DNA of 64,000 nucleotides, taken from assembly GCF_900215335.1 (NCBI RefSeq), contig NZ_OCMT01000001.1, positions 310,001 through 374,000 of the forward strand, read 5' to 3'. Position numbers and translations under genes: made by a program. Each line of letters opens with the position of its first letter. The stretch's first letter is position 1. The notes below the pieces were generated by a model that was not told the DNA's origin, ran no database searches, and was given only the letters and a program-made list of their open reading frames with translations. Source of the stretch: Pedobacter xixiisoli (GTDB lineage: Bacteria > Bacteroidota > Bacteroidia > Sphingobacteriales > Sphingobacteriaceae). This document shows, piece after piece, positions 27,856 through 38,105 of the stretch.

Positions 27856-28908
27856 ATGATGTCGGGTATAAAAACATTAGGCCAATTTATTATTGAAAAG
27901 CAAGCAGATTTTCCCTATGCTAAAGGAGAGCTTTCTCGCTTGTTGAGAGATATTGGCATTGCCGCAAAAATTGTAAACCGCGAAGTAAATAAAGCTGGTT
28001 TGGTAGATATTTTAGGTGATGCGGATACCATTAATATACAGGGAGAAGGACAAAAAAAACTGGATGTTTATGCCAACGATCAGTTTATTTCTGCTTTAAC
28101 AAGCGGTGGTGAGTGTTGTATCGTAGCTTCGGAAGAGGAAGATGATTTTGTGCGCATCGATTCGCCTGTATCTAAAAATGCCCGTTATATAGTTTGTATT
28201 GATCCGTTAGATGGCTCTTCAAATATTGATATCAACGTGACTGTAGGTACCATTTTTTCTATTTACAGAAGAAAATCTACTGAAGGACCAGCTACTTTAG
28301 ATGACGTTTTGCAAAAAGGAACGGAACAAGTGGCTGCGGGTTATGTAATTTACGGATCATCAACCATGATGGTTTATACTACAGGAAAAGGTGTAAACGG
28401 ATTTACTTTAGATCCATCGATAGGGGAGTTTTGCTTGTCGCACCCAAATATGAGGATACCAGAAGATGGTGTTATTTATTCTATTAACGAAGGTAACTAT
28501 GTTCACTTTCCAGAGGGGGTGAAGAAATACATTAAATATGCGCAGGTAGAAGATGCGGCAACAAATAGACCATATACTTCGAGATACATTGGTGCTATGG
28601 CGGCAGATATCCACAGGAGTTTAATTAAGGGCGGAATTTATATCTATCCAACTACATCGGCTTCGCCAAAAGGAAAACTACGTTTATTGTACGAATGTAA
28701 CCCAATGGCTTTAATTATTGAGCAGGCTGGAGGTATCGCTTCGGATGGCTTGAACAGGATTTTGGATATAGAACCAACTGAACTGCACCAACGTGTAGCT
28801 ATTTTTGTGGGTTCTCCTAAAATGGTGAAAAAAGCAGAAGAATTGATGGCCGAGTTTTCGCCCGTAGAGAAATTGGCAGAGAAAACAATCGAAATCAAGT
28901 CGGCATAA
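27856..28908 (+). CDS. fbp: Fructose-1,6-bisphosphatase class I
   Basis: Hydrolyses fructose-1,6-bisphosphate in gluconeogenesis; cytoplasmic. The 350-aa protein has the class I signature: the metal-binding block [22 protein letters not shown] (about residues 116-137) and the C-terminal substrate site [36 protein letters not shown] near the start is also typical. Two adjacent ATG codons are possible starts (27856 or 27859). It follows the phosphoesterase by 22 bp and probably shares a transcript. Confidence 0.95.
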   Translation: MMSGIKTLGQFIIEKQADFPYAKGELSRLLRDIGIAAKIVNREVNKAGLVDILGDADTINIQGEGQKKLDVYANDQFISALTSGGECCIVASEEEDDFVRIDSPVSKNARYIVCIDPLDGSSNIDINVTVGTIFSIYRRKSTEGPATLDDVLQKGTEQVAAGYVIYGSSTMMVYTTGKGVNGFTLDPSIGEFCLSHPNMRIPEDGVIYSINEGNYVHFPEGVKKYIKYAQVEDAATNRPYTSRYIGAMAADIHRSLIKGGIYIYPTTSASPKGKLRLLYECNPMALIIEQAGGIASDGLNRILDIEPTELHQRVAIFVGSPKMVKKAEELMAEFSPVEKLAEKTIEIKSA

Positions 28909-28991
28909 AGATTGTAAATTTATTGATTAGTTAATGCTTCGCTTTCTTATAAATACTAATTTAGTAGCAACTGAAAATTAAAAAGAAAATT

Positions 28992-29510
28992 ATGAAATCG
29001 ACAATTAAATCAATTACCTCATTCATGTTTATGCTGGTGGTTTCTGCTAATGTAATGGCGCAAGATGCTAAACCTAAAGCTAGTCCGGCAGAAACTGCTA
29101 CTGGAAAAGTTGGTGCTGCTAATATCACCATTAATTATGGAAGTCCTTCGGTTAAAGGTCGTCAGATTTGGGGCGGATTGGAGAAGTATGATAAAGTTTG
29201 GCGTGCTGGTGCTAATGATGCTACTACTTTCGAAACAGATAAAGATATTAAGGTAGAAGGTAAAGCTTTGCCTGCCGGAAAATATAGCTTTTTCTTAATT
29301 CCTAGAGAAAGCGGTACTTGGACAGCTATCTTTAATAAAGAGCCTAAACAATGGGGAGCTTATAAATACGAAGAATCTAAAGATGCTTTGAGAGTAGATG
29401 TGAAAGTTAAACCGTTAAGTTCAACGCAAGAAAAACTAGTTTACAACATTACTAACAAAGGTTTTTCTTTAAATTGGGATAAGGTTTCTGTGCCTGTAGC
29501 TATTAAATAG
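28992..29510 (+). CDS. Exported DUF2911-family protein
   Basis: A 172-aa protein with a signal peptide cleaved near ANVMAQ. The mature part matches DUF2911: [52 protein letters not shown] and a tryptophan-containing end. The family is common in Bacteroidota envelopes and its function is unknown. The gene is single and is followed by an intrinsic terminator. Confidence 0.85.
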   Translation: MKSTIKSITSFMFMLVVSANVMAQDAKPKASPAETATGKVGAANITINYGSPSVKGRQIWGGLEKYDKVWRAGANDATTFETDKDIKVEGKALPAGKYSFFLIPRESGTWTAIFNKEPKQWGAYKYEESKDALRVDVKVKPLSSTQEKLVYNITNKGFSLNWDKVSVPVAIK

Positions 29511-29537
29511 AATAATTAACTAAACTAAATATTTATA

Positions 29538-29568
29538 AAGCCGCGATTGTGAGATTGCGGCTTTTTTG
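29538..29568 (+). terminator. Intrinsic terminator after the DUF2911 gene
   Basis: Ten-bp stem AAGCCGCGAT / ATTGCGGCTT with one wobble pair, followed by a T-run. It ends just at the stop of rnhA on the other strand and may serve both genes. Confidence 0.78.
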
Positions 29569-30045
29569 TTATAGTAATTTTGATGAATTATTACGCTCTG
29601 TTTCGAAAGGAGCATCAATCACCCAATTGGCTTTGTCTTGAGATGCTGCAACTGCTAAACGGTCGCAACGTTCGTTTTCCGGGTGCTCGTTATGACCTTT
29701 AATCCATTTGAATTTAACGTTGTGTAGTTTGTGCTGTTGAAGATATTGTATCCAAAGATCTTTGTTTTTTTTGTCTTTAAAACCTTTTTGCACCCAGCCA
29801 AAAACCCAACCCTTTTCAACGGAATCTACCACATATTTACTGTCGGAAAATACAACAACATCTTGGCCTGGGGTTTTCAATGCCTTCAGTGCAACAATTA
29901 CTGCCAAAAGCTCCATTCGGTTATTGGTAGTCATTCTAAAACCACCACTTAGTTCTTTATAGTGTTTGCCCGAACGTAAAATTACGCCGTAACCACCTGG
30001 TCCTGGATTTCCGCTTGCTGCTCCGTCTGTGTAGATTTCTATCAT
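29569..30045 (-). CDS. rnhA: Ribonuclease HI
   Basis: Cleaves the RNA strand of RNA-DNA hybrids. The 158-aa protein carries the four catalytic acidic residues: Asp in YTDGAASGNPGPGG, Glu in NRMELLAV, Asp in FSDSKYVVDS and Asp in ERCDRLAVAA. The basic handle WVFGWVQKGFKDKKNKDLW is present, as in E. coli RNase HI. The ATG at 30045 (MIEIYTDG) was chosen over a TTG at 30057. It lies downstream of the tricorn-like protease gene with about 100 bp between them. Confidence 0.95.
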   Translation of the reverse strand: MIEIYTDGAASGNPGPGGYGVILRSGKHYKELSGGFRMTTNNRMELLAVIVALKALKTPGQDVVVFSDSKYVVDSVEKGWVFGWVQKGFKDKKNKDLWIQYLQQHKLHNVKFKWIKGHNEHPENERCDRLAVAASQDKANWVIDAPFETERNNSSKLL

Positions 30046-30143
30046 ATGAATAAGCAAAGCTAAGTTTTATGGATGAAAGTTGAGTATCGATGTGGAAAAG
30101 AAGCTAAAAGCAATGCCTCATTTAATTTGGGGCACTCTCTATT

Positions 30144-33100
30144 TTATTTAACCACTTTCAGTAACTCTACAATAGCTACTTCCAATTGTTGGTCTTTACC
30201 TTTATCAATTAATCCAGGCATGTTTTTTACTTGGATATCTGGTTTAGTTTCATTGTTTTCTAACCACTCTCCAGCTTTATTTTTAGCACTAATTGGAACC
30301 GAGCCCCAACGTGTGCCATCAGGTAGTGCTTCCCAACCTGCAAAGCTGCAAGTTCCTGGTACAGGCATACCAACGGTTTTACCTATGCCTAAATCTTTAT
30401 ACCCGCAAGAAAAACAATGTCCATCGCTATAATTTGCTTCGTTAAACATAGCCAGAGTAGGTTTTGTCCATCTAAAAGTTGGCTCGTAACCTACAGAACG
30501 TTGTTCGGTTGCATAATCTAAAAATTTCTGACCAGTAAAAAACATGGCTAAATCAGATACTAAATCGCCACCACCATTAAAACGAGTATCGATAATTACT
30601 GCTTTACGATCGGCATATTTGCCCATCATTTCCTCGTAAACACTGCGGTAAGGACCATCGCTCATGCCTGGAATATGCACATATCCGAGTTGACCTTTAC
30701 TTAAACTATCTACTTCAGCTTGATTCTTTTTAACCCAGCGTTTGTAAAGTAACTGGTTTTCTGCACCCAAGCTGATAGGTTTGATGGTAATTTGCTGTTT
30801 TTCCTTGGTTTTAGGGTCTAAGATTTCCAATAAGGTGAATTGGTCTGCTTTTCTATTCAAATATTTTGCGATGTCTTGATTAGCTTCGATTAAAACCCCA
30901 TCAATTTTTTCAATCACCATTCCAGGTTTTACATTGAATTTGGTTCTGTCTAAAGGACCGCCAGAAAGCACCTCATCTATTAAAATACCGTCACCTTTGT
31001 GCTGGTAGTTACCAATGACGCCTAATGAGGCGGTAGCATCTGCATTTGGAATGGTTCTGCTGTAACGTGCTCCGGCATGCGATACGTTCAATTCTCCCAA
31101 TAATTCTGATAACATTTCGGCAAATTCATAGCTGTTGCCAATGTGAGGAAGATATTTTGCATACGCAGGTTTTAATCCATCCCAATCTGCGCCGTGCATT
31201 GTAGGTGTATAAAACATCCCTTTATTGCGCAACCAAACATGTTCAAACATAGATTTCCTTTCTGCTTCTGTGTCTAGTTGAACTTCTCCTTCAATATTAA
31301 TCTGCTCACGTTTATTGGTTTCAGGAGTAATCTTCGAAATGCTACCGCCACTCAAAAGATATAGGTTTTTCTGTGCTTTATCCCATGATAAACTACCGCC
31401 CATGCCACCTAAAGGGATTTCCATTTTGGTTTCTTTGGTGCGTAAGTTAGTGCTCCATAAATTGCTTCCTTTTTCGAAACTAGCCAAGTAATAAAGTTTT
31501 TCACCATCCTTAGACAATACAGCATCTCCTAAAGCAGAAGAATGTATCGTTAATCTGGCTTTTCTATTTTCCAAACCATCCCAATCAAAAACAACGGTAG
31601 AATCTGGCTTTGGTACTAGTTTAACTTTAGGATCTTTAGCTGCTTTTTTTGCTGCTTCTTCCTTTGCCTTTTTTTCGGTTGCTTCAATATCTTTCAGTAG
31701 TGCAAAATCGTCTTTACTCAAATTAAAACGCTCCCAGCTGTCTTTAGTTAGAAACAAACTGTACACATCTCGCTGCGATGAGCCACTATTGGCATGTGCC
31801 TTCATCCCGTCTCGGTTACTGAACCAGATCAATTGTTTACCACCATTTACCCATTTTGCACCACCATCGCCGTAACCGCTTTTCGTTAAATTTCTCATGG
31901 CCTGTTTGCCATTTGCATCTAATAATACCACTTCGCCGTTAGACATAGTTGGTCTGTAAGTGGCTAACAACCACTTGCTATCTGGACTCCAAGTAAAATA
32001 CTGGTCGCCATCTTGCATGTAAAAAAGTTGGTCTGGAGTAAGTAAGGTAACCGTGTTTTTGTTGGAGATTTCCATTACTTTCAACGACCTGCGATTTTCT
32101 ATAAAAGCAATTTTTTTGCCATCAGGCGATATTGCAGGCATATAATTGTCGTTCGAATTACTTATCAACGGTTTTTCTTCCAATAGGGTAGAAGCAAAAA
32201 AGTAAGGCTCTTCCTTGCGCACTTTTTTGGTTTCGTAGATACGCCACTTGCCATCGCGTTCACTGGCATAAACCACCGATTTTCCATCTGGAGCAAATTC
32301 TACAAATCGTTCTTGCTCTGGTGTATTGGTAATTCTTTTGGTCATTTTTCCATCCACCGATGTGATGAAAACTTCACCTCTGGCTATAAAAGCTACTTCT
32401 TTGCCATCGGGCGATACCGACATTTCCCTAACTCCACCGTTAATAGTCACAAAGCCATCATTGTTTGCTTTTTCTTGGGTATGGATAGTGATGTTGAGTT
32501 TTTGAGGAGTAGCCCCAACTTTTAAAGTGTATAGTTCTCCATCATAGCTAAAAGATAAAGTGCCATTATTGGATGAACTTAAAAATCTGACAGGAAAATT
32601 GCTGAATTTGGTAAGCTGCTCGCTTTTTGCTTTTTCTTTCAAAGGCATTTTGTGAATGTTGAAAGTGCCACTTTCCTCACTCAAATAATAGATACTTTGC
32701 TCATTATCCGTAAATACCGGATTTCTGTTCTCACCATAAAAGCTGGTGATTTGAGTGTGCTTGTCGGTTTTTTTATCGTAAACCCAAATATCTCTCGCTA
32801 CAGATGATTTGTGGTGTTTTCTCCATTCGTTTTCACCTCCTTTTTTATCGTGGTAAATCATTTTAGAACCGTCTTTACTGGTTTGTACGGCTTCGGCTGG
32901 AATAGTGAAAATTTGGGAAATATTGCCGCCATTGTTTGGAACGCTGTATAATTCTGGTTGCGAGGTTGTAGGAAACTGACGATGGTTAACGGCATCTTGT
33001 CTTACACCACCAAAAATTACTGATTTATTATCTGCAGAAAAGCTGAAAGGAACTTCATCACTAGAGTGATAGGTTAAGCGTTTTGCAGCGCCACCGTTAG

Positions 33101-33383
33101 CTTCCATCACAAAAACGTCAAAATTACCGTAACGGTCTGATGCGAATGCAATTTGTTTCCCATCCTTACTCCACTGAGGCATAAAATCATGTGCTTCATG
33201 AAAAGTAAGCTGTTGTGCGGTGCCACCTGTGCTAGCTACACGATATAAATCGCCTTTGTAAGTAAAAGCAATGGTACTGCCATCAGGAGATATAGATGGA
33301 TATCTCATCCACTGAGGTTTTTCCTGAGCAAAAAGTTGCGTATGCAGTAAAAAATAAGCACAAAATAGTAGTAGTTTTTTCAT
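30144..33383 (-). CDS. Tricorn-like S41 protease with WD40-type propeller
   Basis: A 1079-aa exported protein with a signal peptide ending in TQLFAQ. The first half contains many PD40/WD40-like propeller blades (PSISPDGSTIAFTYKGDLY, PQWSKDGKQIAFASDRYGNFDVF and others). A PDZ-like segment (VIEKIDGVLIEANQDI) and an S41 peptidase domain follow. Active-site candidates fit tricorn: His in NVSHAGARYS, Ser in ANYSDGH, and Glu in NNETKPDIQV. Tricorn-type enzymes degrade peptides released by other proteases. Here the protein is secreted, so it would act in the periplasm or on the surface. Function beyond peptidase activity is inference. Confidence 0.9.
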   Translation of the reverse strand: MKKLLLFCAYFLLHTQLFAQEKPQWMRYPSISPDGSTIAFTYKGDLYRVASTGGTAQQLTFHEAHDFMPQWSKDGKQIAFASDRYGNFDVFVMEANGGAAKRLTYHSSDEVPFSFSADNKSVIFGGVRQDAVNHRQFPTTSQPELYSVPNNGGNISQIFTIPAEAVQTSKDGSKMIYHDKKGGENEWRKHHKSSVARDIWVYDKKTDKHTQITSFYGENRNPVFTDNEQSIYYLSEESGTFNIHKMPLKEKAKSEQLTKFSNFPVRFLSSSNNGTLSFSYDGELYTLKVGATPQKLNITIHTQEKANNDGFVTINGGVREMSVSPDGKEVAFIARGEVFITSVDGKMTKRITNTPEQERFVEFAPDGKSVVYASERDGKWRIYETKKVRKEEPYFFASTLLEEKPLISNSNDNYMPAISPDGKKIAFIENRRSLKVMEISNKNTVTLLTPDQLFYMQDGDQYFTWSPDSKWLLATYRPTMSNGEVVLLDANGKQAMRNLTKSGYGDGGAKWVNGGKQLIWFSNRDGMKAHANSGSSQRDVYSLFLTKDSWERFNLSKDDFALLKDIEATEKKAKEEAAKKAAKDPKVKLVPKPDSTVVFDWDGLENRKARLTIHSSALGDAVLSKDGEKLYYLASFEKGSNLWSTNLRTKETKMEIPLGGMGGSLSWDKAQKNLYLLSGGSISKITPETNKREQINIEGEVQLDTEAERKSMFEHVWLRNKGMFYTPTMHGADWDGLKPAYAKYLPHIGNSYEFAEMLSELLGELNVSHAGARYSRTIPNADATASLGVIGNYQHKGDGILIDEVLSGGPLDRTKFNVKPGMVIEKIDGVLIEANQDIAKYLNRKADQFTLLEILDPKTKEKQQITIKPISLGAENQLLYKRWVKKNQAEVDSLSKGQLGYVHIPGMSDGPYRSVYEEMMGKYADRKAVIIDTRFNGGGDLVSDLAMFFTGQKFLDYATEQRSVGYEPTFRWTKPTLAMFNEANYSDGHCFSCGYKDLGIGKTVGMPVPGTCSFAGWEALPDGTRWGSVPISAKNKAGEWLENNETKPDIQVKNMPGLIDKGKDQQLEVAIVELLKVVK

Positions 33384-33627
33384 GAAATTGCGTTTTTGAA
33401 GCAGCTTTAATAGCTAGGCTAAGTTAATATAATGATGTAATATTTACAGGTAACAAACCTGATGTTTTAAGTGCGAATGGTCTCAAATTCCACACTTAGA
33501 TGATTTAGGTGCCCGAAAAAAGGAGATTTCGACCCCATGATTCCTTTATTTTACCCAATAATTTTTTAAAATAATGAACAAGAAATTACTGGTATAAAAA
33601 AAACTTATAGCCTATAAGAATAAACCA

Positions 33628-34305
33628 TTATTTAAAGGTGTTTTGAATGCCTGCTTCGTTGTAAACTAAAGCTACAATTTTAGTCAAAGCTTCTTTTATT
33701 AACTGCTGTCCTTCTTTTGTGTTAATATCAATTTCGCAAAAATTACTACCTGTAGATTTTGCATGTAAAATCATATAATAAATACCAGCCACTTGTAAAG
33801 CTATAATTGCTCTTAAATTTAAGTTAGTACCTTCAAAATCTTTATCCGTTAACTTATAAAGTGCGGTTCCGAGTTCTTCTCTTTTGTCTGCCAGCGCTCT
33901 CAATTTGTCTTGATACTCACAAACCTCCCAGCTAAGTATTTTTTGAAAGTCGGGAGAGCTGTCTATTTCATCATAAAGGGTATGTAATATGGATACGATT
34001 TCGTGCTCTCCAAATACGCCAGTACTATCTACAATCGCATTTAGCTTGGGGGCAACTTTGGTCATCCAGTAATCTCTTTGTATTAAATATTCTTCAATCA
34101 TGTTATTTAGACTACCAAAATAAAGTGCGATGAGCTTTCGGTCAACCCCTGCTTTCTTCACAATATTATTGATGGTCAGCCCAGCATATCCTTTCTCTTT
34201 TAAGACATCTCCAACTGCCTCGAGCATTTTTTTCTTGGTACGTTCTTTATTTCTAACCATACCATCAGTTATTTTTCTTTTGCTTTCTGTCGTTTGGTGG
34301 CTCAT
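33628..34305 (-). CDS. TetR-family transcriptional regulator
   Basis: A 225-aa DNA-binding protein. The N-terminal helix-turn-helix is typical: RTKKKMLEAVGDVLKEKGY followed by LTINNIVKKAGVDRKLIALYFGSLNNMIEEY. The C-terminal ligand-binding domain has no recognisable subfamily. The ATG at 34305 was used instead of the TTG just before it. It faces away from the accessory island starting at 34.5 kb, so it could control the divergent region; this is only positional. The ligand is unknown. Confidence 0.85.
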   Translation of the reverse strand: MSHQTTESKRKITDGMVRNKERTKKKMLEAVGDVLKEKGYAGLTINNIVKKAGVDRKLIALYFGSLNNMIEEYLIQRDYWMTKVAPKLNAIVDSTGVFGEHEIVSILHTLYDEIDSSPDFQKILSWEVCEYQDKLRALADKREELGTALYKLTDKDFEGTNLNLRAIIALQVAGIYYMILHAKSTGSNFCEIDINTKEGQQLIKEALTKIVALVYNEAGIQNTFK

Positions 34306-34466
34306 CAATTTTGGTACAATTATAGTGTCTCAAAACAAAAATAAAATTAATTCCCATGAATAGGAATAATGATTTTGTTTAAGGGGTTGGGGAATTAATT
34401 GCCTCTACCCTAAATTTTAAAAAATGAATGCGAGCCTATCAAAAACACAAATAAATAAGATTTAAT

Positions 34467-34625
34467 ATGGAAGATGAAAATGTTTTATACAGTAAATTTT
34501 TGTTTGCACAAGATAGAATGTTGCATTTGACGAAAATGATAGTGACAGAAGTGTATTCAGGAAAAAAGTTGCTAAGTGCCAGAGGTCAAGGGATGTGTAA
34601 TGGCCAAGTAAATGTTGGTTATTAG
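34467..34625 (+). CDS. Possible small protein, 52 aa
   Basis: ATG at 34467 after an A/T-rich leader, open for 52 codons to TAG at 34625. The peptide starts MEDENVLYSKFLFAQDRML and has a mixed, soluble composition with no membrane segment. No relative is recognised. It could be a real small gene heading the accessory island, a remnant of a longer gene, or chance. Confidence 0.28.
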   Translation: MEDENVLYSKFLFAQDRMLHLTKMIVTEVYSGKKLLSARGQGMCNGQVNVGY

Positions 34626-34710
34626 ATTTTCAAAGTCACCTTTTCGAATAGTAACTGTCTGCTAACGAATTATCAAGAATATCCAGCGAATTTCAATCCA
34701 CAACTATTTT

Positions 34711-34749
34711 AAACGATAAGGTGTTTTAACTTACATATTGATATCGTTT
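34711..34749. promoter_or_regulatory. Inverted repeat before the first island gene
   Basis: AAACGATA (34711-34718) and TATCGTTT (34742-34749) are exact reverse complements with a 23-bp spacer. They end 24 bp before the ATG at 34774. An operator for the nearby TetR-type regulator is conceivable, but arms this short arise easily by chance. Confidence 0.22.
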
Positions 34750-34773
34750 TCGTATAACTAATAATTGCTGTCT

Positions 34774-35292
34774 ATGTTAATAAATAAAAACTCAACAGAA
34801 CCTAATATCGACTTAACAAGATTATTTGCTGACGGGATCGTGTACATCAATACCTCACAATGGGTTTTCGCTCACGCAGCATTTAGTTATCTCTACCAAA
34901 ATAGCAAGAGCAAATCTGTAACGTTGCTGTACAATATGGCATTGTGCCATTATTTTGCTAAAGAATATGCAAAAGCTATATCTGTTTTAACAGCAGCGTT
35001 AACTCAGGTTACGGCACCTTCGATTTCCAGTCAGTCTAATCAAAATGTATCAAACGAACTATTCATCCACGAGTTTGAAAACAATCTATATCAGCTTGCA
35101 TTAAATGAAACGACAGTTGAACTAAGCACTAACATAGTAAAGTTGCGCATCCGAAGGTTAATGGTTGATCTTCATCTCGTACAAGAAAATTGGCAGGAAG
35201 TTATTCGGCTATCCACATTGCCAGAGATGGATAAATGTAAGAATGTACAAGAAGCCTTAATTGTCGCAAAATCTAAAGTAAATACCTTATAA
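34774..35292 (+). CDS. Small TPR-like hypothetical protein
   Basis: A 172-aa cytoplasmic protein with no signal peptide; ATG at 34774 preferred to a TTG at 34765. A TPR-like helical pair is visible (TLLYNMALCHYFAKEYAKAISVLTAAL, about residues 50-76), with further helices that look like degenerate repeats. The next gene, an ankyrin protein, starts only 2 bp after its stop, so the pair is probably translationally coupled. It may act with the ankyrin protein; no enzymatic motif is seen. Confidence 0.65.
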   Translation: MLINKNSTEPNIDLTRLFADGIVYINTSQWVFAHAAFSYLYQNSKSKSVTLLYNMALCHYFAKEYAKAISVLTAALTQVTAPSISSQSNQNVSNELFIHEFENNLYQLALNETTVELSTNIVKLRIRRLMVDLHLVQENWQEVIRLSTLPEMDKCKNVQEALIVAKSKVNTL

Positions 35293-35294
35293 AC

Positions 35295-36878
35295 ATGAAT
35301 TTATACCACATTGAACAAGCTTATCTTCAGGGTAAACAACCTGCAGAAATAAAAGAAATGTACATTTCGGAAATTACCGAGGCTACAGAAGAAGAACAAA
35401 TTCAGGTTTGGGAACAGGTTTGTGGTTTTGCAAATTTAGAAATGCTTGACTACTTGATTGAACAAGGTTGGCGAACTGCTGGGGTAGAAAATCGGAATGG
35501 AGATACGTTATTGCATTTTTTGGCTACTCCGTTGCGTACCTACGATTATTTTATAGGGGAAAAACAGGTCTACGAATGCACAAAAAAGCTACTTGAAACA
35601 AAAGTTAGTCCACTTAGAAAAAATTCTGACGGCGAAACCGCATTGATGCGTGGTGCAAGGGTAGGTTATACCGAAATGTTAGAAGCTTATCAGGAAATAG
35701 GTGCCAAAATGGACTTTACCGACCGCAGGGGAAATACACTATTACACATTTTAGTAGAATACTCAAATTCGGCGGTTTCTAATTATGAAAATGATCTAGA
35801 ACGTTTAATGGTACATCAAAATGACCCCAATTTTGATGAAAGTAACCAGAGACAGGCGCAAGAAAGAAGCGTATTGGAATGGAAACACAATGTAAGTAAA
35901 GCAAGGTTTAACCAATTTATCACTTTTGCCATTGTAGCTAAAGAATTTGGAATTGACCCTTTCCAGAAAAATAACGAAGGAAGAACTGCTGTGGAACTAG
36001 CTATCGCTCGGAAATCGAAATCAATTGCTGCCATTTTAAAAGGTGTTGATTTTTCTGAACAAGAAACTGTGCCACTTTATTTTAATGCTGGCGGAATGGA
36101 CGTTCATCAGGCTTGTGCCAACAAAGATGTAGAAGCATTAACGGCACTCATAGAACTTGGCGAAAACGTAAATGAAGCTTACGATAAGGAGAATGATAAA
36201 CACAATGGAATGACACCATTGGCGATTGCAATGATGGAGCATAGTTTCGAAATTACAGACTTATTACTGAAAAATGGGGCAGATGCAACACTTCGTGATA
36301 GCAAATCATGGCATCCTTTTAGGTATTTGTATACGCCACACTCTAGCGTAAATACCAATTTTGAAAGATTTAAAGAGAAAACTTTTCAGCAAATTTTGAA
36401 AGCTTATCTCGCAGCTGGATTTGATATTAACTCGCTTTTAGATGATGATGAAAATACTTTGCTTACCATTTCTGCAAAGTATGCAGACAGTTTAACGCTG
36501 TATAATGGCGATACCATTTCGACTGTATTAGTACAGGAAGCCATTTATTCGGATGCTGATGTAAACCAAACCAATCGTGATGGAATCTCTGCACTGATGT
36601 ATTTGTGTTTGGCAGATTCGCAGCGAGGGGAGAAAAACCTCATCACCATTTTAGAGCAAGGTGCATCTACAGAATTACGTGATAAAAATGGCAAAACTGT
36701 ACTAATGTACGCTATCAATAATTCGGATAAATCGGTGGCGAAAACCTATTGCGAGCTATTAGGGGAATTTGGCAACCTATTAATCGATGCGAAAGATAAC
36801 GATGAAAAATCAGCATTGGATTACGCCGGAGAACGAGATAACGAAACCTTGGTAGCTTGGTTGTTAGAAAAAATGTAA
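35295..36878 (+). CDS. Ankyrin-repeat protein, 527 aa
   Basis: Cytoplasmic protein built largely of ankyrin repeats, some with long insertions. Recognisable repeat starts are GDTLLHFLA, GETALMRGARVGYTEML, GNTLLHILVE, GRTAVELAIA, GMTPLAIAMMEHSFEITDLLLKNGAD, GISALMYLCL and GKTVLMYAI. The N-terminal 40 residues are helical and Glu-rich and differ from ankyrin. Ankyrin proteins bind other proteins; no catalytic domain is attached. It is coupled to the preceding TPR-like gene and followed 31 bp later by a second ankyrin gene. Target unknown. Confidence 0.82.
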   Translation: MNLYHIEQAYLQGKQPAEIKEMYISEITEATEEEQIQVWEQVCGFANLEMLDYLIEQGWRTAGVENRNGDTLLHFLATPLRTYDYFIGEKQVYECTKKLLETKVSPLRKNSDGETALMRGARVGYTEMLEAYQEIGAKMDFTDRRGNTLLHILVEYSNSAVSNYENDLERLMVHQNDPNFDESNQRQAQERSVLEWKHNVSKARFNQFITFAIVAKEFGIDPFQKNNEGRTAVELAIARKSKSIAAILKGVDFSEQETVPLYFNAGGMDVHQACANKDVEALTALIELGENVNEAYDKENDKHNGMTPLAIAMMEHSFEITDLLLKNGADATLRDSKSWHPFRYLYTPHSSVNTNFERFKEKTFQQILKAYLAAGFDINSLLDDDENTLLTISAKYADSLTLYNGDTISTVLVQEAIYSDADVNQTNRDGISALMYLCLADSQRGEKNLITILEQGASTELRDKNGKTVLMYAINNSDKSVAKTYCELLGEFGNLLIDAKDNDEKSALDYAGERDNETLVAWLLEKM

Positions 36879-36909
36879 ATCAAATCAATCACAAAAAAAA
36901 CTAAATAAA

Positions 36910-37881
36910 ATGGATGCTATATTTTTAAATGCCTGTAAAAATAACCAGAAAGCAATTGTGCAAACACTGCTTAAAAAAGGTGGAATAAACCTCGATAAAC
37001 GTGATGCGATGGGCAATACTGCCTTATATTATGCTTGCCAAAAAGGTGCGAGAGATATCGTTAAAATTTTGGTAGAAGGTGGCGCTGATATCAACTTGGC
37101 AAATAATCAAAGTACCACACCTTTGCACATGGTGTCGCAAAGCGGAAATAAAGAAATCGTTACTGTTTTGTTGGATAACGGAGCGGACATTAACGCAACC
37201 GACAAAGAAGGTAAAACGGCATTAATTTATTCGCTTGCGGAAGGAAGAACTGAATTTACCAAGTTTTTGCTTTCTAAAGGTGCCGATAAAAGTATTAAGG
37301 ATAATGAAGGTCACAGCGCCTTGGATTACGCTACGAGTAGAGGTTTACGAGATACCGTTGCTTTATTGGTTGGCGAGGCTGAAGATAAAAATAGTACCGG
37401 AAATACGCCACTTCATCAGGCAGTTTGGAATAATGAAGCTGAAGTAGTCGGAGAATTATTGAAAGTAAGTGCTATCAACATCAACGCCCTTAACGATAAT
37501 GGAGATAGTGCTTTGGTGCTGGCTTGTATGCAAAATAACCTAAGGGTTGCACAGCAGCTACTTAATGCAGACGCGGATATGTCGCTAAAACGCCTAGATG
37601 GTAATTCGGTTTTGCACTATAGCAGTAGCAGAGGAAATAAAGAAATTGTGAAATTGCTGGTAGAAGAAGGCATGGATATCAACGGCAAAAACAACGAAGG
37701 TGAAACACCATTAATTGTAGCTGCGATTTGTGGTTTTAATGAAGTTACCGGTTTGTTAGTTGATAGCGGTGCAGATGTAAATCAAAAAGATAACGATGAA
37801 CATTCGGCTTTGCATTACGCTTCGGAAAAGGGCTATAATGAAATTGTAGAACAATTAATTATGGCAGGAGCCGATTCTTAA
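36910..37881 (+). CDS. Ankyrin-repeat protein, 323 aa
   Basis: Almost the whole protein is a regular array of about ten 33-residue ankyrin repeats with little else. Examples are GNTALYYACQKGARDIVKIL, TTPLHMVSQSGNKEIVTVLL, GNTPLHQAVWNNEAEVVGEL and HSALHYASEKGYNEIVEQL. No signal peptide or membrane segment is present. It lies directly downstream of another ankyrin gene and is followed by a dispersed inverted repeat. It should be a rigid protein-binding solenoid; the partner is unknown. Confidence 0.88.
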   Translation: MDAIFLNACKNNQKAIVQTLLKKGGINLDKRDAMGNTALYYACQKGARDIVKILVEGGADINLANNQSTTPLHMVSQSGNKEIVTVLLDNGADINATDKEGKTALIYSLAEGRTEFTKFLLSKGADKSIKDNEGHSALDYATSRGLRDTVALLVGEAEDKNSTGNTPLHQAVWNNEAEVVGELLKVSAININALNDNGDSALVLACMQNNLRVAQQLLNADADMSLKRLDGNSVLHYSSSRGNKEIVKLLVEEGMDINGKNNEGETPLIVAAICGFNEVTGLLVDSGADVNQKDNDEHSALHYASEKGYNEIVEQLIMAGADS

Positions 37882-37944
37882 GACCTGATTTCCATAATCA
37901 CTAACCTATGTTCGATTAATTAATGACTAAAACAAACCTAAAAG

Positions 37945-38020
37945 TTGATGCTGAAATGAATTCAGCATGACGAACCGTCCATCCTGCGTCACCCTGAATT
38001 TATTTCAGGGGCTGGCAGAA
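37945..38020. repeat. Dispersed hairpins (GAATTTATTTCAG family)
   Basis: Two neighbouring hairpins: ATGCTGAA with TTCAGCAT around 37948-37969, and CCCTGAA with TTCAGGG around 37992-38010. The sequences resemble the ends of the element at 44016-44115 (CATGCTGAATTTATTT), so both belong to one dispersed family. It lies between two island genes read in the same direction. Confidence 0.55.
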
Positions 38021-38105
38021 CTAAAGTTCAAGCTATAAGTTTAAAATTGACTAATAACCGAGCTCGAGTTAATAAGGAACTAAATAATAACAAACCAAAC
38101 TACCT

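Larger units (their letters stand above)
34306..34773. other. Spacer between the TetR gene and the accessory island
   Basis: A 468-bp AT-rich divergent region. It holds one possible small reading frame (34467-34625) and an 8-bp inverted repeat (34711-34718 / 34742-34749) ahead of the first island gene. I see no RNA gene or clear promoter match. Confidence 0.5.
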
